Below, in pieces: positions 18,401 to 26,154 of a DNA stretch of 64,000 nt. This stretch comes from Pleomorphomonas sp. (GTDB lineage: Bacteria; Pseudomonadota; Alphaproteobacteria; Rhizobiales; Pleomorphomonadaceae): assembly GCA_030603685.1 (NCBI GenBank), contig JAUVXG010000003.1, positions 1-64,000 of the forward strand, given 5' to 3'. The first letter of the stretch is position 1. Every line of letters begins with the position of its first letter. The translations under genes were made by a program, and so were the position numbers. Below the pieces are notes generated by a model. The model had not been told where the DNA came from. It made no database searches and saw only the letters and a list, made by a program, of their open reading frames with translations.

Positions 18401-18509
18401 GCAGGGGAACAGCACAGCTGATCCTGTCAGGACCGCAATCAGAGAAATGTTCCTTCGGGACGGTTTGCCGCCGGCTCCAGTGGATGAGGACGGCTCGATT
18501 CCGATTTAG
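15408..18509 (+). CDS. zorD: Zorya type I protein ZorD (SNF2-family helicase/ATPase)
   Basis: 1033 residues, nine bases after zorC, with AGGGGG overlapping the zorC stop as ribosome-binding site. The N-terminal 480 residues are a ZorD-specific region without recognised motifs. The SNF2 engine follows: motif I DEQGLGKTLQT (about 520), motif II DEIQAIKN (about 655), motif III LTGTPIENS (about 681) and C-terminal motif HRIGQTQPV (about 934). ZorD is the DNA-acting effector of type I Zorya, thought to attack invading phage DNA after the motor signals. Walker A and B are intact, so ATPase activity is expected. Confidence 0.93.
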   Translation: MAFDFSFDSTGVTLSLKSEKQGLLAGLLGRHRARDLTRLSPDDRALLVAVADLKALAAERADAGLQIGTQQIRLAHGLVAAMDGASAAVLGLPPLVDLTLSTDVEGIVGSPNFRLRYQWMRNGQSVSCRRTGAILTVGGNPKRLPLWMMEALEIADGFAPSDNLETHWAALGRFREALDPGVSVGAPTQAARSSMSDFLAGLQVRVADRFSISTDETGDSFEVVPFSGRRLEREGYDVDAVVPEATSELEGADLDLFQARVRDRGALPAYRLGTGSYLVIDKSAAPALEVMARKRLAPVEERRAFIRNPRADIATAMEAFLRERGELDGLSPDAEEEAIEAAAVPLFVETEEYSERVKGIKVFEKANLDIGPGSGTTWLPEVFSQAVLEAIANASIAEVRQLSQQVGEAVEKGETSVDFGDVEVPAGPEAKAALDAEVQRRELDGEGANVEEEVAPRRGPIVLDAETNFDDLTYRAAVKPRQSAIPDDVPTSIKTPLKAHQIESFHWQVAAWKAGLPGVLNADEQGLGKTLQTIAFIVWLKAQMAKAGGACARPVLVVAPTSLLRNWENEVEQHVERPGFGSIVRLYGASVAARKAVGARGKDTDRGEQTLDLSSLQEAISDGRGHRYWVLTTYTTLTNYQHSLARIPFSAGVFDEIQAIKNPDSLRAIAAEGMNLDFRIGLTGTPIENSTTDLWAIMDKIAPGWLGSLREFRERYSTPDETNMHELYERVFQEQGGLPPVALRRLKDDVARDLPAKSRRLHPRLMPNRQASVYEEARVKLAEGGLGAALKMLHHIRAVSVHPALDADDVGDDFVQASARLKATFDVLRRIKVANERALVFIEHRQMQYRFIEWVKAEFGLMHVDLINGDTPIPQRQAIVDRFQSHGGAPGFDLLVLGPKAAGTGLTLTAATHVIHLSRWWNPAVEEQCNDRVHRIGQTQPVSIHLPMAIHPGYRENSFDCLLHSLMQRKRRLAAAALWPMGDGDGDVAALQQGLATEQGNSTADPVRTAIREMFLRDGLPPAPVDEDGSIPI

Positions 18510-18518
18510 CGCAGCCTT

Positions 18519-18564
18519 AGCAAAAGTGGACGCCGGCTTTGCGTCCGGAGCTGCGCGAAAAAAC
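18519..18564 (+). repeat. Intergenic repeat family A, copy at the right end of the Zorya operon
   Basis: AGCAAAAGTGGA-CGCCGGCTTTGCGTCCGGAG followed by CTGCGCGAAAA matches the family seen at 23435, 37621, 52226 (reverse), 56764 (reverse) and 59231. It starts about ten bases after the zorD stop. A partial reverse copy (GGATGCAAAAACCGGTT) lies at 10850-10873, just inside the left end of the island. Confidence 0.8.
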
Positions 18565-18567
18565 TAG

Positions 18568-18640
18568 TTAGGGCATGTTGGCGAACCAAGGCTCGCCGAA
18601 CATGCTGTAGGTGATCAGGCTGGACACGGCTTTACGTGGC
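18568..18640 (-). other. Possible 3' fragment of a lost gene at the island's right edge
   Basis: Between repeat A and copZ2 the minus strand has an open stretch ending in SLITYSMFGEPWFANMP and a stop at 18568-18570. Its composition looks coding but no start or domain is visible, and I do not recognise the peptide. It may be the tail of a gene cut during island insertion, or chance. Confidence 0.2.
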
Positions 18641-18667
18641 CCGATGTTTGACGATCCATCAGCCGTT

Positions 18668-18880
18668 GGTGGCTCAGCTGGCCGGGTAGCCGGCGGCGGT
18701 GAGGGCGGCGCGCAGGGCGGCTTCGCTGGCCGGGCTTTCGACGCTGATCCGGTGGGCGGCCAGATCCGCCTCGACCTTGGCGTCGGCATCGACGCCCTGA
18801 AGCGCCTTGGTGACCGAGCGGGCGCAGCCGCCGCAGGCCATGTTGGGAATGGTGAACTGGTACATCGTGGGGCCTCCTTG
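18668..18880. repeat. Right copy of the copZ direct repeat flanking the Zorya island
   Basis: Partner of 10609-10821 in the same orientation. Identity begins and ends sharply; beyond 18880 this copy continues into the CueR-controlled promoter, which the left copy lacks. The two copies enclose about 7.8 kb containing only the Zorya operon and short flanks. Confidence 0.9.
18674..18865 (-). CDS. copZ: CopZ-like HMA copper chaperone, copy 2 (CueR-controlled)
   Basis: 63 residues with the MACGGC copper site (residues 9-14); a single HMA domain, ferredoxin-like fold. CAAGGAGG precedes the ATG. A perfect CueR-type dyad lies 40 bases upstream with correctly placed -35 and -10 elements. Divergent from copA, so chaperone and pump are induced together by Cu(I). 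CopZ carries Cu(I) in the cytosol and hands it to CopA. This appears to be the ancestral, working copy. Confidence 0.9.
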   Translation of the reverse strand: MYQFTIPNMACGGCARSVTKALQGVDADAKVEADLAAHRISVESPASEAALRAALTAAGYPAS

Positions 18881-18895
18881 GGGTTGAATGATCGT

Positions 18896-18926
18896 GAGAT
18901 AGGGCTTCCAAGCGTTGGAAGGTCAA
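18896..18926 (-). promoter_or_regulatory. CueR-type promoter of copZ2
   Basis: On the minus strand: TTGACC (-35), a 19-base spacer and TATCTC (-10). The spacer holds the perfect dyad CTTCCAA-gcg-TTGGAAG (18905-18921), the CueR consensus. The over-long spacer is the hallmark of MerR-family control. Confidence 0.88.
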
Positions 18927-18973
18927 GGGGCGTGACTTGCCGTTGGCTTTTGTCGGCCCCATGTGAAAAGGGC

Positions 18974-19004
18974 TTGACCTTCCCATGGTTGGAAGCCTCA
19001 TCTT
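18974..19004 (+). promoter_or_regulatory. CueR-type promoter of copA
   Basis: TTGACC (-35), 19-base spacer TTCCCATGGTTGGAAGCCT and CATCTT (-10). The TTCCC...GGAAG dyad matches the E. coli copA CueR site in sequence and spacing. It lies 37 bases before the copA start and 48 bases from the divergent copZ2 promoter. Confidence 0.88.
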
Positions 19005-19040
19005 CCGGGCATGATACGTTCGGAACAGAAGGAAGCGGCC

Positions 19041-21536
19041 ATGAATGCCCCCGCTCGCACCGCCTCGCCATCGTCCACCCAGTTCTCGCTGCCCATCGAG
19101 GGCATGACCTGCGCCTCCTGCGTCGGCCGCGTCGAGCGCGTGCTCAAGGCGGTGCCCGGCGTCGAGGCGGTGGCGGTCAACCTGGCGACGGAGCGGGCGA
19201 GCATCACCACCAACGGCGCGGTCGAACGCGCGAAACTGGTCGATGCCGTGGAGATGGCCGGCTATGGCGTGCCGGCGGCCCCGGCGACGGAGTCCCGCGT
19301 CGAGCTGACTGTGGAGGGCATGACGTGCGCCTCTTGCGTCGGCCGGGTCGAGCGGGCGCTCAAGGCGGTGCCGGGCGTTGACGAGGCCATCGTCAATCTG
19401 GCGACCGAGCGTGCAACCATTCGCGGCACGGCCGAGGCGGCGGCGCTGGTCGAGGCGGTGGAGACGGCCGGCTACGACGCCCGGCTGATCGAGGCGGCGA
19501 ATGTCGCCGACAGCCTCGCCGAGGACGCCGAGCGGGCCGACCGGAAGGACGCCGAGCGGCGGACGCTGGCCCGCGACCTGATCGTCGCGGCGGTGCTGAC
19601 GGCGCCGGTGTTCGTCATGGAAATGGGCTCGCACCTGTTCTCCGGCATGCACATGCTGATCGCCGACACCCTGGGCATGCAGGGCAGCTGGTATTTGCAA
19701 TTCGTGCTGACGACGCTGGTGATGTTCGGCCCCGGCCGGCGCTTCTACGTGAAGGGGCTGCCGGCGCTCTGGCGTCTGGCGCCCGACATGAACTCGCTGG
19801 TGGCGGTGGGGTCGCTCGCCGCCTACGGCTACTCGCTGGTGGCGACCTTCGCCCCCGGCCTGCTGCCGGCCGGCACGCTCAACGTCTATTACGAGGCGGC
19901 GGCGGTGATCGTCACGCTGATCCTGCTCGGCCGCTTGCTGGAAGCGCGCGCCAAGGGCCGCACCTCCGAGGCGATCCGCCGGCTGGTCGGCCTTCAGGTG
20001 AAGACGGCGCACGTGCGCCGCGACGGCAAGGTGACCGATCTCCCCATCGCTTCGGTGCTGGCTGGCGACGTCGTCGAGGTGCGGCCCGGCGAGCGTGTGC
20101 CCGTCGATGGCGAGGTGATCGACGGCGACAGCTTCGTCGACGAGTCGATGATCACCGGCGAGCCGATCCCGGTGGCCAAGACGGCCGGCGGCAAGGTGGT
20201 GGGCGGCACCGTCAACCAGACCGGCGCCTTCGCCTTCCGCGCCACGGCGGTGGGCGGCGACACCGTGCTGTCGCAGATCATCCGCATGGTCGAGGAGGCG
20301 CAGGGCTCCAAGCTGCCGATCCAGGCCATGGTCGACCGCATCACCATGTGGTTCGTGCCGGCAGTGTTCGCCGTGGCGGCGCTGACCTTCGCTGTCTGGC
20401 TGATGCTGGCGCCGTCGTCGCCCTTGACCTTCGCGCTGATCAACGCGGTGGCGGTACTGATCATCGCCTGCCCCTGCGCCATGGGGCTGGCGACGCCGAC
20501 CTCGATCATGGTCGGCACCGGTCGGGGCGCCGAGCTCGGCGTGCTGTTCCGCCGCGGAGAGGCCTTGCAGCTTCTGAGGGACGCCAAGGTGGTGGCCGTC
20601 GACAAGACCGGCACGCTGACCGAGGGCAAGCCGGCGCTGACCGACCTGGAATTGGCCGAGGGCTTCGACCGCCCGGCGGTGCTGGCGCTGGTGGCGGCGG
20701 CCGAGAGCAAGTCCGCGCATCCGATCGCCCGCGCCATCGTCGCGGCGGCCGAGGCCGAGGGGCTGGAGCTGCCTGAGGTGACCGACTTCGGCTCGGTGAC
20801 CGGCCTGGGCGTGACGGCGGTGGCCGGTGGCCAGCGCGTCCAGCTGGGCGCCGACCGCTACATGGCCCAGCTCGGCTTGGACGTGTCGGGCTTTGCCGAC
20901 GTGGCCAGGCGGCTGGCCGGCGAGGGCAAGTCGCCGCTTTATGCGGCCATCGACGGCAAGCTGGCGGCGGTCGTCGCCGTGGCGGACCCGGTCAAGGCGT
21001 CGACGCCGGCCGCCATCGCAGCGCTGCACGAGCTTGGCCTGAAGGTGGCGATGATCACCGGCGACAATGCGCTGACGGCCAAGGCCATCGCCGCCCGCCT
21101 CGGCATCGACGAGGTGGTGGCCGAGGTATTGCCGGACGGCAAGGTGGAGGCGGTGCGCCGGCTCAAGGCCGAGGGTACGCTGGCCTTCGTCGGCGACGGC
21201 ATCAACGACGCGCCGGCGCTGGCCGAGGCCGATGTCGGCCTCGCCATCGGCACCGGCACCGATGTCGCCATCGAGGCGGCCGACGTGGTGCTGATGTCGG
21301 GCAGCCTGCAGGGCGTGCCCAACGCCATCGCGCTCTCCAAGGCGACCATCGGCAACATTCGCCAGAACCTGTTCTGGGCCTTCGCCTACAACACGGCGCT
21401 GATCCCGCTGGCGGCCGGCGCGCTCTACCCGTCGCTCGGCATCCTGCTGTCGCCGGTGTTCGCGGCCGGCGCCATGGCGCTCTCCAGCGTGTTCGTGCTG
21501 GGCAATGCCCTCCGGCTGCGCCGCTTCGCGGTTTGA
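19041..21536 (+). CDS. copA: Cu(I)-translocating P-type ATPase CopA
   Basis: 831 residues from the ATG at 19041 (GGAAG upstream). Two HMA domains (about 14-78 and 84-148), each with MTCASC; membrane helices; the Cu motif [11 protein letters not shown] (about 475); phosphorylation site DKTGTLTEG (about 520); MITGDN and [14 protein letters not shown]. This is a P1B-1 copper exporter, pumping Cu(I) from cytosol to periplasm. A CueR box lies upstream, copZ2 is divergent and cueR follows 97 bases downstream, giving a compact copper-resistance unit. Confidence 0.95.
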   Translation: MNAPARTASPSSTQFSLPIEGMTCASCVGRVERVLKAVPGVEAVAVNLATERASITTNGAVERAKLVDAVEMAGYGVPAAPATESRVELTVEGMTCASCVGRVERALKAVPGVDEAIVNLATERATIRGTAEAAALVEAVETAGYDARLIEAANVADSLAEDAERADRKDAERRTLARDLIVAAVLTAPVFVMEMGSHLFSGMHMLIADTLGMQGSWYLQFVLTTLVMFGPGRRFYVKGLPALWRLAPDMNSLVAVGSLAAYGYSLVATFAPGLLPAGTLNVYYEAAAVIVTLILLGRLLEARAKGRTSEAIRRLVGLQVKTAHVRRDGKVTDLPIASVLAGDVVEVRPGERVPVDGEVIDGDSFVDESMITGEPIPVAKTAGGKVVGGTVNQTGAFAFRATAVGGDTVLSQIIRMVEEAQGSKLPIQAMVDRITMWFVPAVFAVAALTFAVWLMLAPSSPLTFALINAVAVLIIACPCAMGLATPTSIMVGTGRGAELGVLFRRGEALQLLRDAKVVAVDKTGTLTEGKPALTDLELAEGFDRPAVLALVAAAESKSAHPIARAIVAAAEAEGLELPEVTDFGSVTGLGVTAVAGGQRVQLGADRYMAQLGLDVSGFADVARRLAGEGKSPLYAAIDGKLAAVVAVADPVKASTPAAIAALHELGLKVAMITGDNALTAKAIAARLGIDEVVAEVLPDGKVEAVRRLKAEGTLAFVGDGINDAPALAEADVGLAIGTGTDVAIEAADVVLMSGSLQGVPNAIALSKATIGNIRQNLFWAFAYNTALIPLAAGALYPSLGILLSPVFAAGAMALSSVFVLGNALRLRRFAV

Positions 21537-21540
21537 GATC

Positions 21541-21601
21541 GCTTCCGTCGGGATTCGACCTTTCGGATCGGATGCTGACGGAGGCGGAAGCGCCCGACCG
21601 G
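21541..21601 (-). repeat. Repeat family B/C, C half, reverse orientation
   Basis: GCTTCCGTCGGGATTCGACC-TTTCGG...GACGGAGGCGGAAGCGCCCGACCGG matches the reverse complement of 24029-24089 and the start of 29207-29324. It occupies most of the gap between copA and cueR. Confidence 0.75.
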
Positions 21602-21633
21602 AACGCGTATGAGATCTGACAAGGAGACGGCAG

Positions 21634-22074
21634 ATGAATATCGGTGAGGCGGCCAAGGCCTCCGGCGTGTCGGCCAAGATGATCCGTTACTACGAGCAGA
21701 CCGGGCTGATCCCCAAGGCCGACCGGCGGCAGTCGGGCTATCGCGACTATTCGGACACCGACGTGCACATGCTGCGCTTCATCCGCCGGTCGCGCGACCT
21801 TGGCTTTTCCGTCGCCGAGATTGCCGAACTGCTCGACCTCTGGCGTGACGAGGGGCGGGCCAGCGCCGAGGTGAAGCGGCTGGCGCAGAACCACATCGAC
21901 GATCTCAACAAGCGGATCGCCGCCATGCAGGACATGACCAACACGCTGTCCCAACTGGTGTGCGCCTGCCACGGCGACGACCGGCCGCAGTGCCCGATCC
22001 TCGAACGGCTGAGCAACGATGCCGACGACGAGGACCTGTCGATCCAGCCGCGCAGAGGGGCGGTGGCGGGGTAG
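21634..22074 (+). CDS. cueR: Copper-responsive MerR-family regulator CueR
   Basis: 146 residues. N-terminal winged helix-turn-helix (MNIGEAAKASGVSAKMIRYY), central dimerisation helix, and the metal loop CACHGDDRPQCPI (about 108-120), whose two outer cysteines correspond to the Cu(I) ligands of CueR; monovalent selectivity fits the absence of a ZntR-type third cysteine upstream. AAGGAGA precedes the ATG. It should activate the two CueR boxes between copZ2 and copA. The extended acidic/basic C-terminal tail is variable in the family. Confidence 0.93.
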   Translation: MNIGEAAKASGVSAKMIRYYEQTGLIPKADRRQSGYRDYSDTDVHMLRFIRRSRDLGFSVAEIAELLDLWRDEGRASAEVKRLAQNHIDDLNKRIAAMQDMTNTLSQLVCACHGDDRPQCPILERLSNDADDEDLSIQPRRGAVAG

Positions 22075-22131
22075 GGCGGCCTCGTCGGGCGTCGGCGGGT
22101 GCCCAGGCACCGCGCTCTTCCGCTTTCGCCG

Positions 22132-22404
22132 TCAGTTCAGGGTATACGTCCCGTCGCGCATGACGAACTCGGCCGGCCTGATCAGGCGGTTGTGGGCGAC
22201 CTGCACCGAGTGCAAGGGGCCGTCGAGCTTCCGCGTCCAGAAGTCGAGGAAGCGGCGCAGCGTCGGAAAGTCGGGGAAGATGTCCAGGTCCTGCCAGACG
22301 TAGCTCTGCAGGAGGCTGGGGGCATCGGGGCGGTAGTAGAGGATTTCGGCGGTCGTCAGACCGTAGCCTTCAAGCTGTTTGCGGAACTCAGGGGAAACCA
22401 GCAT
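22132..22404 (-). CDS. usg: Usg family protein
   Basis: 90 residues, matching the Usg family of alphaproteobacteria, first noticed beside trp genes in Caulobacter; its biochemical role is unknown. Conserved features visible are the YGLTTAEILYYRPD segment, the QSYVWQDLDIFPDFP segment and the basic C-terminal HNRLIRPAEFV. It has no signal peptide or membrane helix. It stands alone here between cueR (convergent) and the ECF sigma gene. Confidence 0.85.
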   Translation of the reverse strand: MLVSPEFRKQLEGYGLTTAEILYYRPDAPSLLQSYVWQDLDIFPDFPTLRRFLDFWTRKLDGPLHSVQVAHNRLIRPAEFVMRDGTYTLN

Positions 22405-22545
22405 CTGGCACCTCGCACGATCTCCAAAAACAGGAACAGGCTAACAATGTGCGGGCCAAAAATCAAGAATATGTGCGAGCGTTATCAATGGTTTAGCACT
22501 CTCTGTCGAGGCCTGCTGCCAGCGGGCCGGCAAGGGGCTTCTCCA

Positions 22546-23412
22546 TCAGGGCGCCAGCGTCTCCATGCGGACGCCCTCGGTCGCGTAGCGGGCGAGCAGG
22601 AAGTCGCGGATGTCCGCGACCTGCCCGTCACGGAAGGTGAGGGCGACGAAGTAGGCGGGTTGGCCGAGGGAGACGTCGCGATCGTAGACCAGCATGGCCG
22701 GGCGACCCTCGACGAGGCCGGGGGCGAAGGCCCACTGGCGGGTTTCGGCATATCGGCCGTAGTAGTCGCCGACCTGGGACTTGCCGGTCCGGCTCAGCCT
22801 CGACACCAGGTCGAGACGCACGTCCTCGGCCAGCATGGCGCGCACCGCGTCGAAATCGCCGGCTCGGAAGCCGTCGACATAGGCGACGAGGCGCCGTCGG
22901 GTCTCGGCCGTCAGCGCGGGCGGCTCGGCATCCTCCGGTTCGTCGAGGAAGGCGCGCAGACTGGCGCGGCCGCGTTGCAGGGCCGATTTCGCGGCCGGCG
23001 GGCTGATGCCGTTGATCTCGGCGATCTCTTCGAGCGAGTGGCCGATCACGTCCTTCATGACGACCGCGCTGCGCTGGAGCGGCGGCAGGCGCAGGAAGAT
23101 GCGGATCGAGGCGGTGGCGGCGCCGGGGTCCGGCGTCGGCGCGACGGCGCTCGTGTCCAGCACCTCCGGATCCTCGGCCATCGGCAGGCGTCGGCGGCGG
23201 CGCAGGAAATCGAGGGCGGTGTTGTGGACGATGCGGAACAGCCAGCCGTCGGGGTTGGCGAGGTCCGCGCCCTCCCACGCCGCCACCGCCTTCAGGCAGG
23301 CGTCCTGCACGATGTCCTCGGCGTCGACGGTCGAGCCCACCATGCGCGCGCAATAGCGGTGGAGCTGGGGCCGCAGGACCGCCAGTCGTTTCTCGAGGTC
23401 CTGCGGGATCAT
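22546..23412 (-). CDS. ECF-type RNA polymerase sigma factor with SnoaL-like C-terminal domain
   Basis: 288 residues, GAGGACAC before the ATG. Sigma region 2 (about 12-75, with DAEDIVQDACLKA and WLFRIVHNTALDFLR) and region 4 (about 105-160, HSLEEIAEINGISPPAAKSA) bracket a short linker. Residues about 185-288 form a SnoaL/NTF2-like extension, as in ECF41/ECF56-like groups where the tail replaces an anti-sigma factor as activity control. It would redirect RNA polymerase to a small regulon. The monooxygenase-fold gene just upstream in the same orientation is a likely partner or target. Confidence 0.88.
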   Translation of the reverse strand: MIPQDLEKRLAVLRPQLHRYCARMVGSTVDAEDIVQDACLKAVAAWEGADLANPDGWLFRIVHNTALDFLRRRRRLPMAEDPEVLDTSAVAPTPDPGAATASIRIFLRLPPLQRSAVVMKDVIGHSLEEIAEINGISPPAAKSALQRGRASLRAFLDEPEDAEPPALTAETRRRLVAYVDGFRAGDFDAVRAMLAEDVRLDLVSRLSRTGKSQVGDYYGRYAETRQWAFAPGLVEGRPAMLVYDRDVSLGQPAYFVALTFRDGQVADIRDFLLARYATEGVRMETLAP

Positions 23413-23434
23413 TCGGTGTCCTCGCTAGAGTAAC

Positions 23435-23481
23435 TTCAGCAAAAGTGGAAACCGGTTTTGCATCCGGAGTTGCGTGAAAAC
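23435..23481 (+). repeat. Intergenic repeat family A copy
   Basis: TTCAGCAAAAGTGG-AAACCGGTTTTGCATCCGGAG followed by TTGCGTGAAAAC; it fills the gap between the ABM-domain gene and the ECF sigma gene, so the two may not be cotranscribed freely. Confidence 0.8.
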
Positions 23482-23497
23482 AAAGGCGTAGAGCACA

Positions 23498-23818
23498 TCA
23501 GGCGGCGCGCTGGTAGGCGATGGCGCCGACGGTCGCGTCGAAGCGAGCCAGCGCCGCCAGCTTGGGGAAGTAGGCGACCATGCGCTCGTTGGTCTGCATC
23601 GCCTTGACGGCGGCGGCGTCGCGCCACTGAGAGATGATGACCACCCGCGATCCGTCGGCGGCGGCCACCAGATTGGTGGCGATCCAGCCGTCCAGCGTCG
23701 AGATCACCTTGTCGATGTTGTCGCGCAGGAGGGCCAGCAGCGCCTCCTGGTCGGTCGGCTCGCAGGTCAGGACGTTGACCAGCGTGGTGGCGTCGGGCTT
23801 CAGGGCGATTTCGTTCAT
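23498..23818 (-). CDS. Antibiotic biosynthesis monooxygenase (ABM) fold protein
   Basis: 106 residues from the ATG at 23818 (23833 is an alternative start). The dimeric alpha-beta barrel ABM pattern is visible: LVNVLTCEPTDQEALLALL, a central beta strand RVVIISQWRDAAAVKAM and a C-terminal helix region. Such proteins oxidise quinol-like substrates or degrade haem, or act as small-molecule binding proteins; no specific substrate can be named. It precedes the ECF sigma gene on the same strand with repeat A between them. Confidence 0.75.
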   Translation of the reverse strand: MNEIALKPDATTLVNVLTCEPTDQEALLALLRDNIDKVISTLDGWIATNLVAAADGSRVVIISQWRDAAAVKAMQTNERMVAYFPKLAALARFDATVGAIAYQRAA

Positions 23819-23968
23819 CTCGGACACTCTCATCGACGCCGGGGATCGGCGTCCTGCCCAAGTCAGACGTTCGGCCCGAGCCAAACGGATCGCGGCCGAA
23901 AAAAGAATCTTTCCGTGTCGATGGCGGGGCCGGCCCGGTGGGGTCGGCCGCCCTTTTCTGGTTGTTCG

Positions 23969-24089
23969 CGTTCCGCTTGATCCGGACTTATCCGGCTCAA
24001 GCGGGTTCCGGCCTGACCGGCCGGCGCCCGGTCGGGCGCTTCCGCTTCCGTCAGGTTCCGCCCGAAAGGTCGAAACCCGACGGAAACGG
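23969..24089 (+). repeat. Full-length intergenic repeat family B/C
   Basis: About 120 bases. The first half is a near-perfect palindrome, CCGCTTGAtCCGGA-ctta-TCCGGcTCAAGCGG; the second half contains GGTCGGGCGCTTCCGCTTCC and CGAAAGGTCGAAACCCGACGG. A second full copy in reverse orientation is at 29207-29324; half copies are at 4741, 21541 and 59181. It abuts the adenine deaminase stop and may serve as its terminator. Confidence 0.8.
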
Positions 24090-24091
24090 TA

Positions 24092-25906
24092 TTACTCGGC
24101 CGCGTCGAACAGCGGCACCTGGGTCATTTCCGGCACCAGCACCATGCCCTTGTCGGTGATGCGGATTTCCGGGATGACCGACAGCGGGATCAGGTTGAAG
24201 CCCATGTAGGGCAGGGTGCAGCCGGCCTTTTCCCACTCCACCTTCAGCGCCTGCACTTCGCCGGCGACGAGATGGACGCGCTTGTCGGACATCAGTCCGG
24301 CCACCGGCAGCGGCACCATGGCCGTCACCTTGCCGTCCTGCACCACGCAGATGCCGCCGTGCTCGGCCTCGATGGCCTTGAGCGCCACCGCCATGTCGGC
24401 CTCGTTGGTGCCGGCGATGATGATGTTGTGGCTGTCGTGGCCGACCGAGGAGGCGACGGCGCCGTGCTTCAGGCCGAAGTTCTGCAGAAGGCCGCGCGCC
24501 ACGTTGCCGTCCGACTTGCCGTGCCGCTCGACGACGGTGACGAAGGCGAGGTCGTGGCGGTCGAACAGCGTCTGCCAGTCGTTGGCCGGCTCCAGCGCGA
24601 TCTTGACGTGCTTCAGCACGATGCCCGGCAGCTCGGCGCGGATGACGTTGGCGGTGACCGGCGCCGTCGGCAGATCGGGCGTCAGCTTCAGTTCCTTGGG
24701 CAGGTGGATGGTGGCGTAGGCGGCGTCCGGGTAGCGGTAGCGCGCTTCCAGCGTCGATTCCAGCGTCGGGGTGATGGCGCGGCGGTCGACCATCAGCTCG
24801 CCGCCGTACCAGGTCGACTGCGGCACCAGGTCGTCGTCGAGCAGCACCAGGTCGGCGCGCCGGCCGCCGCCGAGGCCGCCGATCTCGCCGTCCATGGCAT
24901 AGCGGGTGGCGCCGGAAATCGAGCCCATCGCCCAGGCGGTGGTGCGCGGAATGCCGATGCGGTAGGCCTGCCGCACCACCCAGTCGAGGCCGAAGGCCAG
25001 AAGGTCCTCGGCGTCGCGGTCGTCGGTGCAGACGGCGATGCGGCGCGGCGATGCGCCCAGCTCGGTGATCGTCTTGATCGCCTCGGGCAGCGAGTGCCAG
25101 GGCGTCGTCGGCGGGCCGCCGCGCAGGAAGATCCAGACGCCGGCCTCAAGCAGGTCGTCGGCGATGTCGCGGTCGGTGGCCTCGTGGGTGTCGGTGACGC
25201 CGGCGGCGGCATAGGCGGCGACGAACTCGCGGCCATAGACGTGGCCGGAGACGGGGCGACCGCGCGAGAGAGCGGCGGCGATGATGGCGTGGCTGCGCTC
25301 GTCGCCCATGGTTACCGGCACGAAGTCCATCTTCTCGCCCAGCGCCACGGCCTCGGGCCACTTGTCGAACAGCGCGCCGATCTTCTCCGGCGTCAGGTCG
25401 CCGCCGGCCGTTTCCAGCTCGGGCGAGGTGGCGGGCACGGTGGAGGCCAGCGTGTGGAAGATGGAGAGCGGCGCCTCGCGGGCGTCCTCCATCATCGCCT
25501 CGATGCCGGCGACGTCCATCACGTTGCCGATCTCGTGGCTGTCGCAGAAGATGGTGGTGGTGCCGTTGAGCAGCGCCGCCTCGGCATAGGCGCAGGCCGT
25601 CACCATCGAGCTTTCGATGTGGATGTGCGGGTCGACGAGGCCGGGGCCGATGATGCCGCCCTGTGCGTCGTAGATGGAGGCCGAGCCGCCGCGGTAGCTG
25701 CCGGCTTCCTTGACGGCGGCGATGCGCCCGCCGGAAATCCAGATCTCGCGGTCGTTGAGGATGCGCTCGGAGTAGGTGGACAGGGCGCGGGCGCCGGTGA
25801 TCACCAGGTCGGGGTCGGCGCGGCCGGACGCCACGTCGGCCAAGCGACGGGTCAGAAGATGCAAGGGCTTGACGGAAAAACGCGTTGGCTTGGCGGTACT
25901 GGACAT
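24092..25906 (-). CDS. ade: Adenine deaminase
   Basis: 604 residues, the usual length. An amidohydrolase beta-alpha barrel with the metal motif DPHIHIESS (about 95-103), the family segment [14 protein letters not shown] (about 123) and the C-terminal Ade-specific domain with [10 protein letters not shown] (about 490). It deaminates adenine to hypoxanthine in purine salvage in the cytosol, normally with Mn or Fe. It is monocistronic, followed immediately by a repeat element. The N-terminal extension of about 30 residues is common in rhizobial forms. Confidence 0.93.
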   Translation of the reverse strand: MSSTAKPTRFSVKPLHLLTRRLADVASGRADPDLVITGARALSTYSERILNDREIWISGGRIAAVKEAGSYRGGSASIYDAQGGIIGPGLVDPHIHIESSMVTACAYAEAALLNGTTTIFCDSHEIGNVMDVAGIEAMMEDAREAPLSIFHTLASTVPATSPELETAGGDLTPEKIGALFDKWPEAVALGEKMDFVPVTMGDERSHAIIAAALSRGRPVSGHVYGREFVAAYAAAGVTDTHEATDRDIADDLLEAGVWIFLRGGPPTTPWHSLPEAIKTITELGASPRRIAVCTDDRDAEDLLAFGLDWVVRQAYRIGIPRTTAWAMGSISGATRYAMDGEIGGLGGGRRADLVLLDDDLVPQSTWYGGELMVDRRAITPTLESTLEARYRYPDAAYATIHLPKELKLTPDLPTAPVTANVIRAELPGIVLKHVKIALEPANDWQTLFDRHDLAFVTVVERHGKSDGNVARGLLQNFGLKHGAVASSVGHDSHNIIIAGTNEADMAVALKAIEAEHGGICVVQDGKVTAMVPLPVAGLMSDKRVHLVAGEVQALKVEWEKAGCTLPYMGFNLIPLSVIPEIRITDKGMVLVPEMTQVPLFDAAE

Positions 25907-26154
25907 CCGGACCTCGGGCTCTATTCAACAAAGCCCCACCGGCCGGGCCGATCGGGGCCAAGCCATGGTAAACGCCGGATGAGGCGATTCAAAGCCGAAA
26001 GTCGAGGGGGGCCGGATGGACGGACAATTGCCGCGACAAGGCTGCCAGCGTAGTGTTCAACCCTGACGGTAGCGACTGGCGTGCAAGGGATGCGACGCGG
26101 CAAGGCGCTTTTTCTCCGACTTTGTATTCACAAGGCCCAGGATTGTTCGGAATA

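Noticed and set aside
18615-21677. 1020-codon minus-strand frame opposite copA
   Set aside because: Same artefact; it reads through the CueR boxes, copZ2 and the repeat, and its translation has no fold.
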